A stretch of 64,000 nucleotides of DNA from Chthonomonas sp035294165 (GCF_035294165.1 NZ_DATGLN010000170.1:1-64000), one strand, 5' to 3'. Counted from the first letter of the stretch, positions 54,066 to 63,106 are shown. The notes: generated by a model not told the origin, from the sequence alone. Program-made: numbers and translations.

Positions 54066-54845
54066 TCATCGGGGTGCTAGTGCAGGCCACGTGGCAAATT
54101 CGCGTAGAAAGCTGACAACCTGCTCGACTACGGCCTGAAAAAGCGCCTCGCCCTTTTCGGGAGTGGCGAGTTCTGGGTGGCCGAAGGCACCGGTCGTACT
54201 TAGTTGATCAAAAGCACGCGGCACATCCACTCGACTAGGTCTTGAGAAGTCTGGGCAATAGAAGGCCGATTCAAAAGGGATGTTGGCACCGGTGGCGAGG
54301 TCGCAACGCACAAGTTCGGGACGGAGGCAGAGGATCATGCTGGTCTCTTGTTCGCAGGCATGGCTAACGACAGGTTGCCGAAGCCCCGGCACGGCCGCGA
54401 CAGAGTCGGCAGCGAGTGTCCACCAGGTTCCTAACGCAATCCACAGGTCGGTGAGGTGCTTATGCTGCATCTGAGTGCGATAGATGGCCATACGCCCCGG
54501 TGTAATGTTGCCCCCGTGGGCGTTGAGAAGGAAGATGCGTCGGAAGCCCGACCCGATAAGGCTATCGAGCATATCGCACAGAAGAGCGACGTATGGCTCA
54601 TTGCCGATGCTAACGGTTCCCGGAAAGGCGCGATGATGATCGGAAGCTCCCACCCAGAGCACCGGTAGAAAAAGAACGGCATCGCCAAGTGCGTCTTCGG
54701 CACGGCGAGCGATTTCGGTGCAGATGAGCGTATCGGTGAGTAGGGGAAGGTGATGACCGTGTTGCTCGAAAGAGCCGAGGGGCAGCACAACAACCTTATT
54801 CGCCAGAGCACGGGCTTCCGGCCAACTCTGTTCTCCAAGCTGCAT
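54066..54845 (-). CDS. Creatininase-family amidohydrolase
   Basis: This 259-residue metal-dependent amidohydrolase is of the creatininase/FAPy-deformylase/MftE fold. Metal-binding motifs are all present: GSFEQHGHHLPLLTDT (Glu, His and Asp ligands), GASDHHRAFPGTVSIG, LLNAHGGNITPGRM and HACEQETSMIL. Length (about 240-260) fits. Known members hydrolyse creatinine, remove formyl groups in riboflavin/F420 precursor synthesis, or trim mycofactocin; no partner genes for those pathways are seen, so the substrate is open. It lies 14 bp after the AMP-ligase gene and is likely cotranscribed with it. Confidence 0.9.
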   Translation of the reverse strand: MQLGEQSWPEARALANKVVVLPLGSFEQHGHHLPLLTDTLICTEIARRAEDALGDAVLFLPVLWVGASDHHRAFPGTVSIGNEPYVALLCDMLDSLIGSGFRRIFLLNAHGGNITPGRMAIYRTQMQHKHLTDLWIALGTWWTLAADSVAAVPGLRQPVVSHACEQETSMILCLRPELVRCDLATGANIPFESAFYCPDFSRPSRVDVPRAFDQLSTTGAFGHPELATPEKGEALFQAVVEQVVSFLREFATWPALAPR

Positions 54846-54859
54846 TGAGAGACACGCTC

Positions 54860-56578
54860 CTAATTCGTATGCTTTTCTTCCCTAAATTGTACCGATTTCC
54901 AGGCGGCGAACAGGGGCTTCAGCTTGTTTCTTTGATATTTGCCGGTAGAGGTAACCGGGAAAGTATCGCCGAAGACCACCACTTTGGGGCATTTTTCAAA
55001 GGGCAGGCGCTTTCTACAGGCGGCTAGAATGGCCTCTTCGGTAAGATCGCTGCCCTCTTCACGCTGCACATAGGCCCCAATCTCCTCTCCATAATAGTCG
55101 TTCTCGAAGCCTACTGCCATGGCAGCACGCACCCCCGGAATCGCGTTAAGAACCTCATCTATGTCGAAGGGAGAGTAGTTCACCCCGCCGCGAATGATCA
55201 ACTCTTTGATGCGGCCGGTGATAAAGAAGTAAGGATTACCATCTTGGCCGACAAGATAAAACCCCTCATCGCCTGAGCGGAACCACCCATGTGCAAAGGT
55301 ATCGCGGTTGGCCTCCGGGCGGGCATAGTAGCAGCGCATGACGTTGTGCCCACGAATGACGATCTCTCCCCGCTCGCCGGGTGGAAGAGGGTTGCCGTTG
55401 GGGTCGTGAATGGCCATCTCATTCACCGGCAGCGGGCAGCCGATAGAGGGGAATCCGCATTCGGTAAGCCAGTAACGGCGTGTGGGTTCATCAAGAGAGA
55501 TGGGTAAAAAGCAGGAGTAGCAGGTCGTTTCGGAAAGGCCGTAGCCATGAATGAGCGGGATGCGAAACTGGGTTTCGAAGCGACGCGCCAGCTCGGTGGT
55601 GAGAGGGCCGGCCCCACAAAGGATATGGCGGAAGCGCGACAGGTTGTATTGGCTTATATCGTCGTTACGCTCACAGAGAAAGGCCAGCACGGTGGGCACC
55701 ACGCTGCTCCAGGTACACCCCTCCGTTTCGACCGTTTTCCAGAAGGATTGCGCGTAAAACCGCCGGTTCAACACGACGCTGCCACCTGAGTAGAGCGGAG
55801 TTAGCAGGGTCACTACGGTTCCGTTCACGTGATGGATAGGAAGGACATTGATGGCTCGATCGTTAGGGCCGAAACGGTTCCATTCGGCGATGCTGCAAGC
55901 ATCTGCCAGCAGATTGGCGTGATCGAGAATAACCCCCTTGGGGGGGCCGGTGGTGCCCGATGTGTAGACGATCAGCGCCTCCGTATCGGGACATTGGCTC
56001 GGTAGAGAGGAGGGGATTGCATAGTTGTTGAGAAGTTGTTCAAAGTACGGTATGCCATTACGGCCGTTGCTGCTGCCGGTTGCGATGAGGACATGAGAGG
56101 CGGCATTTGCAGGCAGCATCTGTTGTGCCCGAGAAAGCTGATCGTCAAAGGCGAAGACCGCTTTCACTTTTGCATTGGAGAGGATGTAGGCAAGCTGTTC
56201 GTCCTCTGAACCTATGTTGAGCGGAACGACTGTAGCTCCGAGAAGCCAAGCGCCGAAATAGAGGAACACGGTACGGGGGTCGTTGGCCATGAGGGTTGCA
56301 ACGCGATGTCCCTCGGTAACACCTAGGCTCTGTAAAAGGGAAGCAACCTGAGAGGCGCGTTGTAGAAATTCGGCATAGGTGTAGGAGACTACCGGCCCGC
56401 TCTCATCGTAAAAGGTCAAGTAGCGCTCGGCTGCACGCTCTTGCGCCCGCGTCTGAAGAAGCTGACCGACGCTATCAAACGGCGTGAAGCGCTGCTCCCA
56501 TGGCCGATTTGAGAGGCAGCGCGCATGATAGATAAGGGGGCGTGTTTCGGGAAAGACGCTTTCTTCCTCTAGCTGCAT
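54860..56578 (-). CDS. AMP-dependent acyl-CoA synthetase / ligase
   Basis: This 572-residue ANL-superfamily enzyme adenylates a carboxylic acid and loads it onto CoA or a carrier. The ATG at 56578 is chosen for GAGGAGA about 8 nt upstream; an ATG at 56641 lacks a ribosome binding site. Core motifs are P-loop A3 YTSGTTGPPKGVILDH, A5 HGYGLSETTCYSCF, A7 FRSGDEGFYLV, A8 GRIKELIIRGGVNYSPFDID and A10 TSTGKYQRNKL with the catalytic Lys. The closest style is class I medium/long-chain fatty acyl-CoA or o-succinylbenzoate-type ligases. The substrate is unknown. It is the first gene of a three-gene unit with the creatininase-like and Sm-like genes. Confidence 0.9.
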   Translation of the reverse strand: MQLEEESVFPETRPLIYHARCLSNRPWEQRFTPFDSVGQLLQTRAQERAAERYLTFYDESGPVVSYTYAEFLQRASQVASLLQSLGVTEGHRVATLMANDPRTVFLYFGAWLLGATVVPLNIGSEDEQLAYILSNAKVKAVFAFDDQLSRAQQMLPANAASHVLIATGSSNGRNGIPYFEQLLNNYAIPSSLPSQCPDTEALIVYTSGTTGPPKGVILDHANLLADACSIAEWNRFGPNDRAINVLPIHHVNGTVVTLLTPLYSGGSVVLNRRFYAQSFWKTVETEGCTWSSVVPTVLAFLCERNDDISQYNLSRFRHILCGAGPLTTELARRFETQFRIPLIHGYGLSETTCYSCFLPISLDEPTRRYWLTECGFPSIGCPLPVNEMAIHDPNGNPLPPGERGEIVIRGHNVMRCYYARPEANRDTFAHGWFRSGDEGFYLVGQDGNPYFFITGRIKELIIRGGVNYSPFDIDEVLNAIPGVRAAMAVGFENDYYGEEIGAYVQREEGSDLTEEAILAACRKRLPFEKCPKVVVFGDTFPVTSTGKYQRNKLKPLFAAWKSVQFREEKHTN

Positions 56579-56814
56579 AACCCATTCTCCTCGCTTTCGT
56601 TTGCCTCGTTGCACGCGAAAGCTTGTTACAAATATCTTCATCTTTAGAAACGCGATTCCCTGCTGGATTTGTTAGCTTAAATAATAGCGAGGGGAGTGTA
56701 TGTGATTTCTAGCCGTTGTTCCTCGAAAATGGGCGTTTCTCATAAAGCAAGAGTAGCAGTTCTCCATCAGAGGAGGTTTTGTAGGCGGGAGCATGGTCGC
56801 TGTGCTTTGCTGGT

Positions 56815-57390
56815 TGGCTCTGGAGCCGTGAGACTGTCAGCCTCACCCCTACAAGCCCCCACCCCCCCGCCCCTCAAGGCCGACCCCCTCCCCCTCCCCC
56901 TATCAGGGAGAGGGGCACCTCGCGGTGGGCAACTCAGCGGCCAGTTTTATTCCCTTAATCGCCTATCTCGCTGGCCGCTGCATCGCCGTGCGCTAGCACC
57001 TCCCGAATCGGGGGAAAGGACGGGATAGGGGGCGAACAAGACAAGCACGCTTTGCAAAACTGTTTCTAGAGCCGTGAAGGACGGAAACTTAAGATTTCTC
57101 GCCTACGGCTCGAAATGACAAGCGTCTATCTCACGAGAAATGACAGGTGCCTGCGGCTCTGCAAGACCGACACCCTCCCCTACAGGGAGAGGGGCACCTC
57201 GCGGTGGGCGTCCTAGCGGACGGCGCCTTTGCTGCCTGTTTTATTCCCTTCATCGGCTATCTCTCTGGCCGATGCTTCGCCGTCTGCAAGACGGAAAGGC
57301 CGGGATAGGGGGCGAACAAGACAAGCACGCTTTGCAGTACTGGCTCTAGAGCCGCGAGATTGGCAGCCCCCATCCCACGCCTAATTTTTA
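56815..57390 (-). repeat. Composite intergenic palindromic repeat, copy 4 (inverted, internally duplicated)
   Basis: The gap of about 830 bp between two genes on the - strand is mostly repeat. Boxes shared with copies 1-3 include GGAGCCGTGAGACTGTCAG (56822), CCCGAATCGGGGGAAAGG (57002), CTTAAGATTTCTCGCC (57090), GGCTCGAAATGACA (57106) and GTCTGCAAGACGGAAAGGCC (57282). Two units of about 150 bp (about 56890-57065 and 57180-57360) are direct duplicates, each with GAGAGGGGCACCTCGCGGTG. Short frames at 56696-57028 and 57140-57349 are repeat translations, not genes. 56580-56815 shows nothing recognisable. Confidence 0.8.
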
Positions 57391-57411
57391 GAAAGCGGAG
57401 TTAACCCGAAT

Positions 57412-57621
57412 CTACTTGCTTTCTAGTGGCACGCAAGGCCGCACGCCGAGGCGCCGCAAGAGCCAAACCATAGGGCACCAGTTTGTAAAGGCCGATTGGA
57501 ACAGATTAAGCCCCACAAAAGCCGTGAAGGCGTAAAACCAGGGACTTACCCAATAGCCCAAAGCGACGCTCAGCATTACAAAGGCACCTGCGATAAGGCG
57601 AAGCCAGCGTTCAACGGTCAT
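57412..57621 (-). CDS. DUF2892 / YgaP-type small membrane protein
   Basis: This 69-residue protein has two membrane helices (about 7-26 and 28-45) and the family hallmark GLNLFQSAFTNWCPMVWLLRRLGV, which is shared with the C-terminal membrane domain of the rhodanese YgaP. AGGAGGAA lies at ideal distance before the ATG. It is the last gene of the RND operon (22 bp after the pump gene). DUF2892 proteins often accompany ArsR regulators, rhodaneses and sulfur- or metal-stress genes. The role of the single conserved Cys (NWCP) is not established here. Confidence 0.9.
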   Translation of the reverse strand: MTVERWLRLIAGAFVMLSVALGYWVSPWFYAFTAFVGLNLFQSAFTNWCPMVWLLRRLGVRPCVPLESK

Positions 57622-57642
57622 AGTAACGTTCCTCCTGCTACA

Positions 57643-60600
57643 TTAGAATGAATGGACTTCTGCAGTTGAGGCGGTGTCTACGGCCCCACCTGCGGATTCG
57701 AGATCGGGCCGACCGAAGGGAGCAAATCGGTCTAAATCCCGACTGCGGCGGCGCACCAGATAATAGAGCACGGGCACCGCCAAGCGCGAGAGAAGTGTTG
57801 AGGCGATCTCACCAGCCATGAGAGAGATGGCCAGCCCCTGAAAGATCGGATCGAAGAGAATAACAAACGAGCCGACAATTACCGCCGCCGCGGTGAGAAG
57901 CATGGGTCGAAAACGTGTGGCGCCGGCCTCGATGACGGCCTCTTCTAGGGGAAAGCCCTGACGTAGGCGCAGCTCGATGAAGTCCACCAGGATAATCGAG
58001 TTGCGCACGATGATACCGGCACCCGCGATGAAGCCGATCATGGAGGTGGCCGTGAAGAACGCACCGAGCAGCGCATGGGCAGGCAAGATGCCTACAAGCG
58101 TAAGGGGGATCGGTGCCATGATGACAAACGGCGTGATGAAAGACCGAAACCACCCCACGATCAGAATGTAGATGAGAATCAGAACGACGGCAAATGCAAG
58201 TCCCAGATCGCGAAAGACCTCATAGGTTATCTGCCACTCACCGTCCCACTTCATGGAGAGACGATTGGTGTTGTTCGGTTGTCGAATGCTGAGTATGTTG
58301 AGATGCGTACCATCTGGCATTCGCAATTGCGACAACTTTTTATTCATCGCCAAAATGGCATAGACCGGGCTTTCCAGCCGTCCGGTAACATCGCCTGTTA
58401 CATAGACCACCGGCAGCAGGTTTTTGTGGTAGATCGACTCGTCTGCAGGTACCTCTATCGTTCGCACCAACTCGCTCAGCGGCACGCTGCGCCCATCCTG
58501 GGTGGGGACGTAGAGATTTTGTAGGCGGTTCAGGCCGCTGCGATCTCCACGAGGTAGTTGTAGCCAAATGGGCACGTCCTCTCGGGCTTCCGGATCGTGG
58601 GCCAATCCTATCGCCGCTCCGTGCAGGGCCATGGTTAGTTCATTGACGGCCGTCTGCACATCCACATGTGCTAACGCGGCCTTCTGTCGGTCTACCACTA
58701 TCTGATAGGTTGGTTGCGCGTCGTCGTGGTACCAGTCCACGTCGGTAACATCCGGTGTCTGTTCAAAGACCCGTTTCACCTCGCGCGCCACGGCCGTCCG
58801 CTCGGCATCGGTGGGGCCGTAGACCTCTGCGACCAAGGTTTCGAGTACCGGCGGGCCGGGCGGAACTTCGGCAACCTTCAGCCGCACTCCCCATGCTTTT
58901 GCAATGCGGGCTAATGCGGGGCGAATGCGCTTTACAATATCGTGGCTTTGCAGTTTTCGATGTTGTTTATCCACGAGGTTCACCTGGATGTCGGCCTGAT
59001 AGGCTGCGTTTCTCAGATAGTAATGCCGAACAAGGCCGTTGAAGTTGTAGGGGCTGGCGGTGCCCACATACAGTTCGTAGTTGGCCACCTCCGGCACGGT
59101 GGCGATATAGTCGGCTAATGCCTTTGTGGCCGCCGCTGTCTGCTCCAAAGTGGTGCCGTTCGGCATATCCACGATTAATTGAAATTCGTTCTTGTTGTCG
59201 AAAGGCAGCATCTTTACCACCACCAACTTCAACGCGATAAGCGACATCGCGCCGAGCAACAGGAGGACCACGCCCCCAAAGAAGAGTCGACGCGCTTTTG
59301 GCGAATGGATCAGCGGCTTCATCACCCGCCGATAAAGCCGAGTGGTCCAATCGTCCGGCGACTTTTTCGGGTGGTCGCTTGGTGGGGTGGTGGGTTGGGC
59401 ATGCTGATGGTGCCTGCCGAGAATGATATTGGTAGCCCATGGCGTAACGATAAAGGCCACGGCAAGGGAGAATAACATGGCGGCAGAGGCCCCTACCGGA
59501 ATGGGCCGCATGTAGGGGCCCATCAGCCCGCGAACAAAAGCCATCGGCAAAATAGCAGCGATAACGGCGAACGTAGCGAGAATGGTGGGGTTACCAACCT
59601 CGTCTACCGCTCGAATCGCCACATCTCGTAAGGAGAAGGGCTTTCCCTGCTCCATACGAAAGTGCCGAACCATGTTTTCGACAACCACAATGGCATCATC
59701 TACAAGAATACCGATCGAAAAGATCAGGGCAAACAGGGTGATGCGGTTTAGGGTATAGCCGTAGAGATAGAAAATAAACAGGGTGAGGGCGAGCGTTACC
59801 GGGATGGCAACACCAACGATCAGCGACTCGCGCCACCCCAAAGCCAACGCTATCAACAGCATAACCGAAATCACGGCGATCAGCATGTGAAAAAGCAGTT
59901 CCATCGCCTTCTCGTTGGCCGTAGCGCCGTAGTCACGCGTAACCGTGATGTGCACGTCGGATGGCAGGATGACCCCTTTCAGGGTGTCTACTTTATTCAT
60001 GACCCGCCGTACCACGTCTACCGCGTTGGTGCCCGGTAGCTTCGATATGGCCAGTGTAACGGCCTCTTGAAGCGATGTGGTTTTCTTGCCTGTCGCCGGC
60101 CCATAGCCGAAAAAGACATAGTTTTGCGGCTCCGAAGGCCCTTCGACCACTTGAGCCACATCGCGCACAAAGATGGGGCGCTCGCCGACACTACGCACTA
60201 CCACGTTCTGCACATCTTCGGCATTGCGGAGGAAGTCGCCCGTTCGCAGCAATATTTGGGTGTTATTTTTATCAAAAGACCCTGATTGCTGTTGGGCATT
60301 GGCCCCCTCAAGCGCATTGGCCACATCCAGAGGAGTCAGGCCGTAGGCCGCTAATCGCGCGGGCTTCAGAATAACCCGTACCTGACGCGGCTCTCCACCG
60401 ATGATATCTACATTGGAGACATCGGGCACCTGCTTTATGGCATCCCGAAGCCGTTCGGCAAGCTGGCGAAGCGTGTAGTAGTTATAGTTTGCCCCATGAA
60501 GCGTTAGCGCTAAAATGGGCACGTCGTCAATAGAGCGCATCTTCAAAATGGGCTTTGACGCGCCGGGAGGTAGGCTATCGTAGTGCGGCTGCAATTTTTC

Positions 60601-61032
60601 CTCCAAGCGCACAAGGCTCTGCTCGGGGTCTTCTCCCACGTAGAAACGCACAATGATCAAGGACTGCCCTGGGCTTGAGGTGGAGTAGATATATTCGACG
60701 CCCGGCACATCGTGAATCACCCGTTCCAGGGGGTTTGTTATGCGTTGCTCTACCTCTTTCGCCGTGGCTCCGGGCATCTGAACCATGACATCTATCATCG
60801 GAACATGAATTTGCGGTTCTTCCTCTCTGGGTGTACGAACCACGGCGATGAAGCCTAAAAGCAACGACGCCAGAATAATGAGTGGAGTTAGTTTGGACGA
60901 GACGAAAGCCGCAGCTAACCTGCCGGCTAGCCCGAGGCGCGAATGCGCCGATCCGTCTGAATGATGCGGCGTATGTCCCCCTTTTGGCTCGCCCGTGGCC
61001 TCATGCGTATGTTCGGTATGGTGATCGGCCAT
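57643..61032 (-). CDS. RND-family efflux pump, inner-membrane transporter
   Basis: This 1129-residue proton-driven exporter is of the AcrB/CzcA superfamily. It has a His-rich N-terminal tail (ADHHTEHTHEATGEPKGGHTPHH), then the standard layout of twelve membrane helices and two large periplasmic loops. Motifs include PGATAKEVEQRITNPLERVI, the TM4 proton relay GILVDDAIVVVENMVRH (about residue 440), and GFIAGAGIIVRNSIILVDFI in the second half. The Asp-Asp pair in TM4 is of the hydrophobe/amphiphile or hybrid type. The extra His-rich cytoplasmic tail could bind metal. It follows the membrane fusion protein gene by 5 bp. No outer-membrane TolC-like gene is present in the window. Confidence 0.95.
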   Translation of the reverse strand: MADHHTEHTHEATGEPKGGHTPHHSDGSAHSRLGLAGRLAAAFVSSKLTPLIILASLLLGFIAVVRTPREEEPQIHVPMIDVMVQMPGATAKEVEQRITNPLERVIHDVPGVEYIYSTSSPGQSLIIVRFYVGEDPEQSLVRLEEKLQPHYDSLPPGASKPILKMRSIDDVPILALTLHGANYNYYTLRQLAERLRDAIKQVPDVSNVDIIGGEPRQVRVILKPARLAAYGLTPLDVANALEGANAQQQSGSFDKNNTQILLRTGDFLRNAEDVQNVVVRSVGERPIFVRDVAQVVEGPSEPQNYVFFGYGPATGKKTTSLQEAVTLAISKLPGTNAVDVVRRVMNKVDTLKGVILPSDVHITVTRDYGATANEKAMELLFHMLIAVISVMLLIALALGWRESLIVGVAIPVTLALTLFIFYLYGYTLNRITLFALIFSIGILVDDAIVVVENMVRHFRMEQGKPFSLRDVAIRAVDEVGNPTILATFAVIAAILPMAFVRGLMGPYMRPIPVGASAAMLFSLAVAFIVTPWATNIILGRHHQHAQPTTPPSDHPKKSPDDWTTRLYRRVMKPLIHSPKARRLFFGGVVLLLLGAMSLIALKLVVVKMLPFDNKNEFQLIVDMPNGTTLEQTAAATKALADYIATVPEVANYELYVGTASPYNFNGLVRHYYLRNAAYQADIQVNLVDKQHRKLQSHDIVKRIRPALARIAKAWGVRLKVAEVPPGPPVLETLVAEVYGPTDAERTAVAREVKRVFEQTPDVTDVDWYHDDAQPTYQIVVDRQKAALAHVDVQTAVNELTMALHGAAIGLAHDPEAREDVPIWLQLPRGDRSGLNRLQNLYVPTQDGRSVPLSELVRTIEVPADESIYHKNLLPVVYVTGDVTGRLESPVYAILAMNKKLSQLRMPDGTHLNILSIRQPNNTNRLSMKWDGEWQITYEVFRDLGLAFAVVLILIYILIVGWFRSFITPFVIMAPIPLTLVGILPAHALLGAFFTATSMIGFIAGAGIIVRNSIILVDFIELRLRQGFPLEEAVIEAGATRFRPMLLTAAAVIVGSFVILFDPIFQGLAISLMAGEIASTLLSRLAVPVLYYLVRRRSRDLDRFAPFGRPDLESAGGAVDTASTAEVHSF

Positions 61033-61037
61033 TTGGT

Positions 61038-62618
61038 TTACCTCCCATCCTCTGTCGGTCTTATCTGCAAACCGTCCTGTAGCTTTGGAGATGAGGCATC
61101 GGCAACGATGCGCTCTCCCGGATTAAGCCCCGAAAGCACCTCAAGGCTCTTTCCGTACGACTGCCCTAGCGTTACCAGTCGGAGATGAAGCACGTTCTGA
61201 GGATCAACAACATAGACGTAGTGAAGTCCTTCTCGCTCCATAACGGCGCCGGCCGGTACAAGCATACGCCGTTCCGTGCCGACAGGGAGTTTCACGCGAC
61301 CGAACATTCCCGAAAGAACACCCCTATCTGCAGGCAGCAGCACCTTCACGGTAAAGGTATGGCTGTTCGGGTCACCCTGCGGCGCGATCTCGGTCACAAT
61401 GCCCACAAGGTGCCTGTTTCCTAAGGCATCTATCTGCACCTCTAAGGGCTTTCCTATGGTGACTGCGGGCAAGGCGCTTTCCGGCACGGTCAACTCTAAG
61501 CGATCCTGTGTGCCCTCCTCACGAAGAACGGGAACGCCGGGCATAGCCATCGCGCCAACATCCGCTAGCTTTTGGGTGATCACGCCATCGAAAGGCGCGC
61601 GTAGAACCGCATAGCTGCGCGTGATGCGGGCCAGCTGGAGCGCTACACGGCTCTGTTGTAAAGCGGCAAAAGTGTTTTGCGTCTGTTCGTGCCTCACCTG
61701 CGCTTTTGCAGCGGCTGCTTCGGCTTCACGAAGGCCGGCTTCCGCCCGACGTACAGCAGCCTGTGCCTGGCGTACCGCCTCCGCCGCCGCTTGCTTTTCT
61801 TCGGAACGGCTTCCCTCGTTCACGAGGCTTTGTTGCTGCAGAGCGCTCTCATACTGTGCCTTAGCGACCTCGTAGCGGCTTTGATAAGAATCGTACTGCT
61901 GAGCCGAGATGGCCCCTTCGTTATAAAGCTCTGCCATGCGATGGAGGTCACGTTCGGCAAGAACGAGTTTGGCTTTCGCTTGCGTCACTGCGAGAGCAGC
62001 TTGGGCACGCTCCTGCTTGCGTGGGCCGGTATCCACCAGTTGTTGCTTTGCTTTAGCCGCTGCTAGGGCGGCTTGGGCTTCGCGCAACTGGGCCTGTGCC
62101 GCCGCAATTTGGGCGTTGTCTACCTTGCCTTCCATCTGTTCGGCCATCTGCGCCCCCCGATAGGCCGCCTCCGCAGCGAGAACGCCCGCTTCCGCCTGAG
62201 CGATACTCGCATCGAGATCACGGGTATCTAAAACAGCCAGTACCTCTCCTGCCGTCACACGGCTCCCTTCATGTACAAATAAGGAGAGAATGCGGGCTGT
62301 TATCTTGGGCGCAATATCTGTTTGAACGATGGGGCTTACGTTACCGGTTACCTCTATGGTTTGTGGCAAAGTGGTTAGGGCGACCGTCTCTATAGGAGCG
62401 GTAACTGCCGTGGTGTTGCTTGTGGGATGGCTTTGTGAGTCGGCAGCCTCAGCGGAGGAGGCATGCCTGCGCCAGAAGACCATGCCCACCAACCCGATGA
62501 GCAGAAGCAGGCCAACCAAAACGATTTTGTGTCGTTTGCCTAACGTTCCGCTTCGCCGCCATGCTGTCATTGTTTGTAGACTTCGGTGTCTAATAAATTG
62601 ATATATATCTATATTCAT
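61038..62618 (-). CDS. RND efflux membrane fusion protein (HlyD/AcrA-like adaptor)
   Basis: This 526-residue periplasmic adaptor is anchored by one membrane helix (about 32-50; KIVLVGLLLLIGLVGMVFW). The ATG at 62618 has GGAGGAAG upstream; an ATG at 62663 is less likely. A lipoyl half-motif (IARILSLFVHEGSRVTAGEVL) leads into an exceptionally long Ala/Gln/Glu-rich helical hairpin (about residues 125-325). The second lipoyl half follows (VLRAPFDGVITQKLADVGAM), then a beta-barrel and a membrane-proximal domain (MLVPAGAVMEREGLHYVYVV). The hairpin of about 200 residues is longer than in AcrA (about 70), implying a long reach to the outer-membrane channel. It is cotranscribed with the pump gene and lies 93 bp after the ArsR gene. 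Confidence 0.94.
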   Translation of the reverse strand: MNIDIYQFIRHRSLQTMTAWRRSGTLGKRHKIVLVGLLLLIGLVGMVFWRRHASSAEAADSQSHPTSNTTAVTAPIETVALTTLPQTIEVTGNVSPIVQTDIAPKITARILSLFVHEGSRVTAGEVLAVLDTRDLDASIAQAEAGVLAAEAAYRGAQMAEQMEGKVDNAQIAAAQAQLREAQAALAAAKAKQQLVDTGPRKQERAQAALAVTQAKAKLVLAERDLHRMAELYNEGAISAQQYDSYQSRYEVAKAQYESALQQQSLVNEGSRSEEKQAAAEAVRQAQAAVRRAEAGLREAEAAAAKAQVRHEQTQNTFAALQQSRVALQLARITRSYAVLRAPFDGVITQKLADVGAMAMPGVPVLREEGTQDRLELTVPESALPAVTIGKPLEVQIDALGNRHLVGIVTEIAPQGDPNSHTFTVKVLLPADRGVLSGMFGRVKLPVGTERRMLVPAGAVMEREGLHYVYVVDPQNVLHLRLVTLGQSYGKSLEVLSGLNPGERIVADASSPKLQDGLQIRPTEDGR

Positions 62619-62711
62619 ATAAACTTCCTCCGAAAACGACTCTTTCGTATCTCTGCAAGGCAAGGGATGGATGGACGCCTACAAGCCGCCCGGTCCAGGC
62701 ATATGCTACAG

Positions 62712-63026
62712 CTACTTTTTATGATGGCGGATGCAATCGAGCAAGAGCAGCACGCTTGGATCGGCGATCCGATAGTAGACGTTCGTGCCCTCACGGCGTG
62801 CGCTGAGGATGCCTTGGTCTTTAAGGATTCGCAGTTGTTGGCTTACCACGGCCTGTTCTGCCTCTGCGGCCTCCACGATTTGGCTTACGTTGCGCTCTCT
62901 ACCGGCGTGTTGAAGATAGTCGAGAATGCGAAGACGCAACGGATGGGCCGCATTTCGGATGATAGGCGCCACACGTTGAAGCGTCTCCAGATCGATGAGT
63001 TGGTTTTTCGTTTCTGTCGTTGTCAT
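62712..63026 (-). CDS. ArsR/SmtB-family transcriptional regulator of the RND operon
   Basis: This 104-residue winged-helix repressor has its HTH at about residues 46-74 (NVSQIVEAAEAEQAVVSQQL, RILKDQGIL) and the wing ARREGTNVYYRIAD. The alpha3 metal-site motif ELCVCDL of arsenic/cadmium sensors is missing (ERNVSQIVEA instead). The only Cys is Cys98, followed by a His-His pair near the C-terminus, so it is not a classical alpha3N or alpha5 metal sensor. AAGGAAAG precedes the ATG. A perfect 14-bp palindrome 22 bp upstream is the likely autoregulatory operator. The inducer is unknown. Confidence 0.93.
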   Translation of the reverse strand: MTTTETKNQLIDLETLQRVAPIIRNAAHPLRLRILDYLQHAGRERNVSQIVEAAEAEQAVVSQQLRILKDQGILSARREGTNVYYRIADPSVLLLLDCIRHHKK

Positions 63027-63048
63027 GCCGCTTTCCTTATATAGATGC

Positions 63049-63062
63049 TAGCTATATAGCTA
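63049..63062 (-). promoter_or_regulatory. Palindromic operator candidate for the ArsR regulator
   Basis: A perfect 14-bp palindrome TAGCTATATAGCTA is embedded in an AT-rich stretch with -10-like TATATA sequences (63036-63065), 22-36 bp upstream of the arsR start. Its position over the promoter fits repression by the encoded ArsR protein. Confidence 0.6.
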
Positions 63063-63106
63063 TACGCCTATGTTTAGAGGATGGTTCCCCATCGGTGCCA
63101 ACTCTT

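Noticed and set aside
56696..57349. Two + strand open frames of 110 and 69 codons
   Set aside because: Both translate the dispersed repeat (Pro/Arg-rich, low complexity) and have no start signals.
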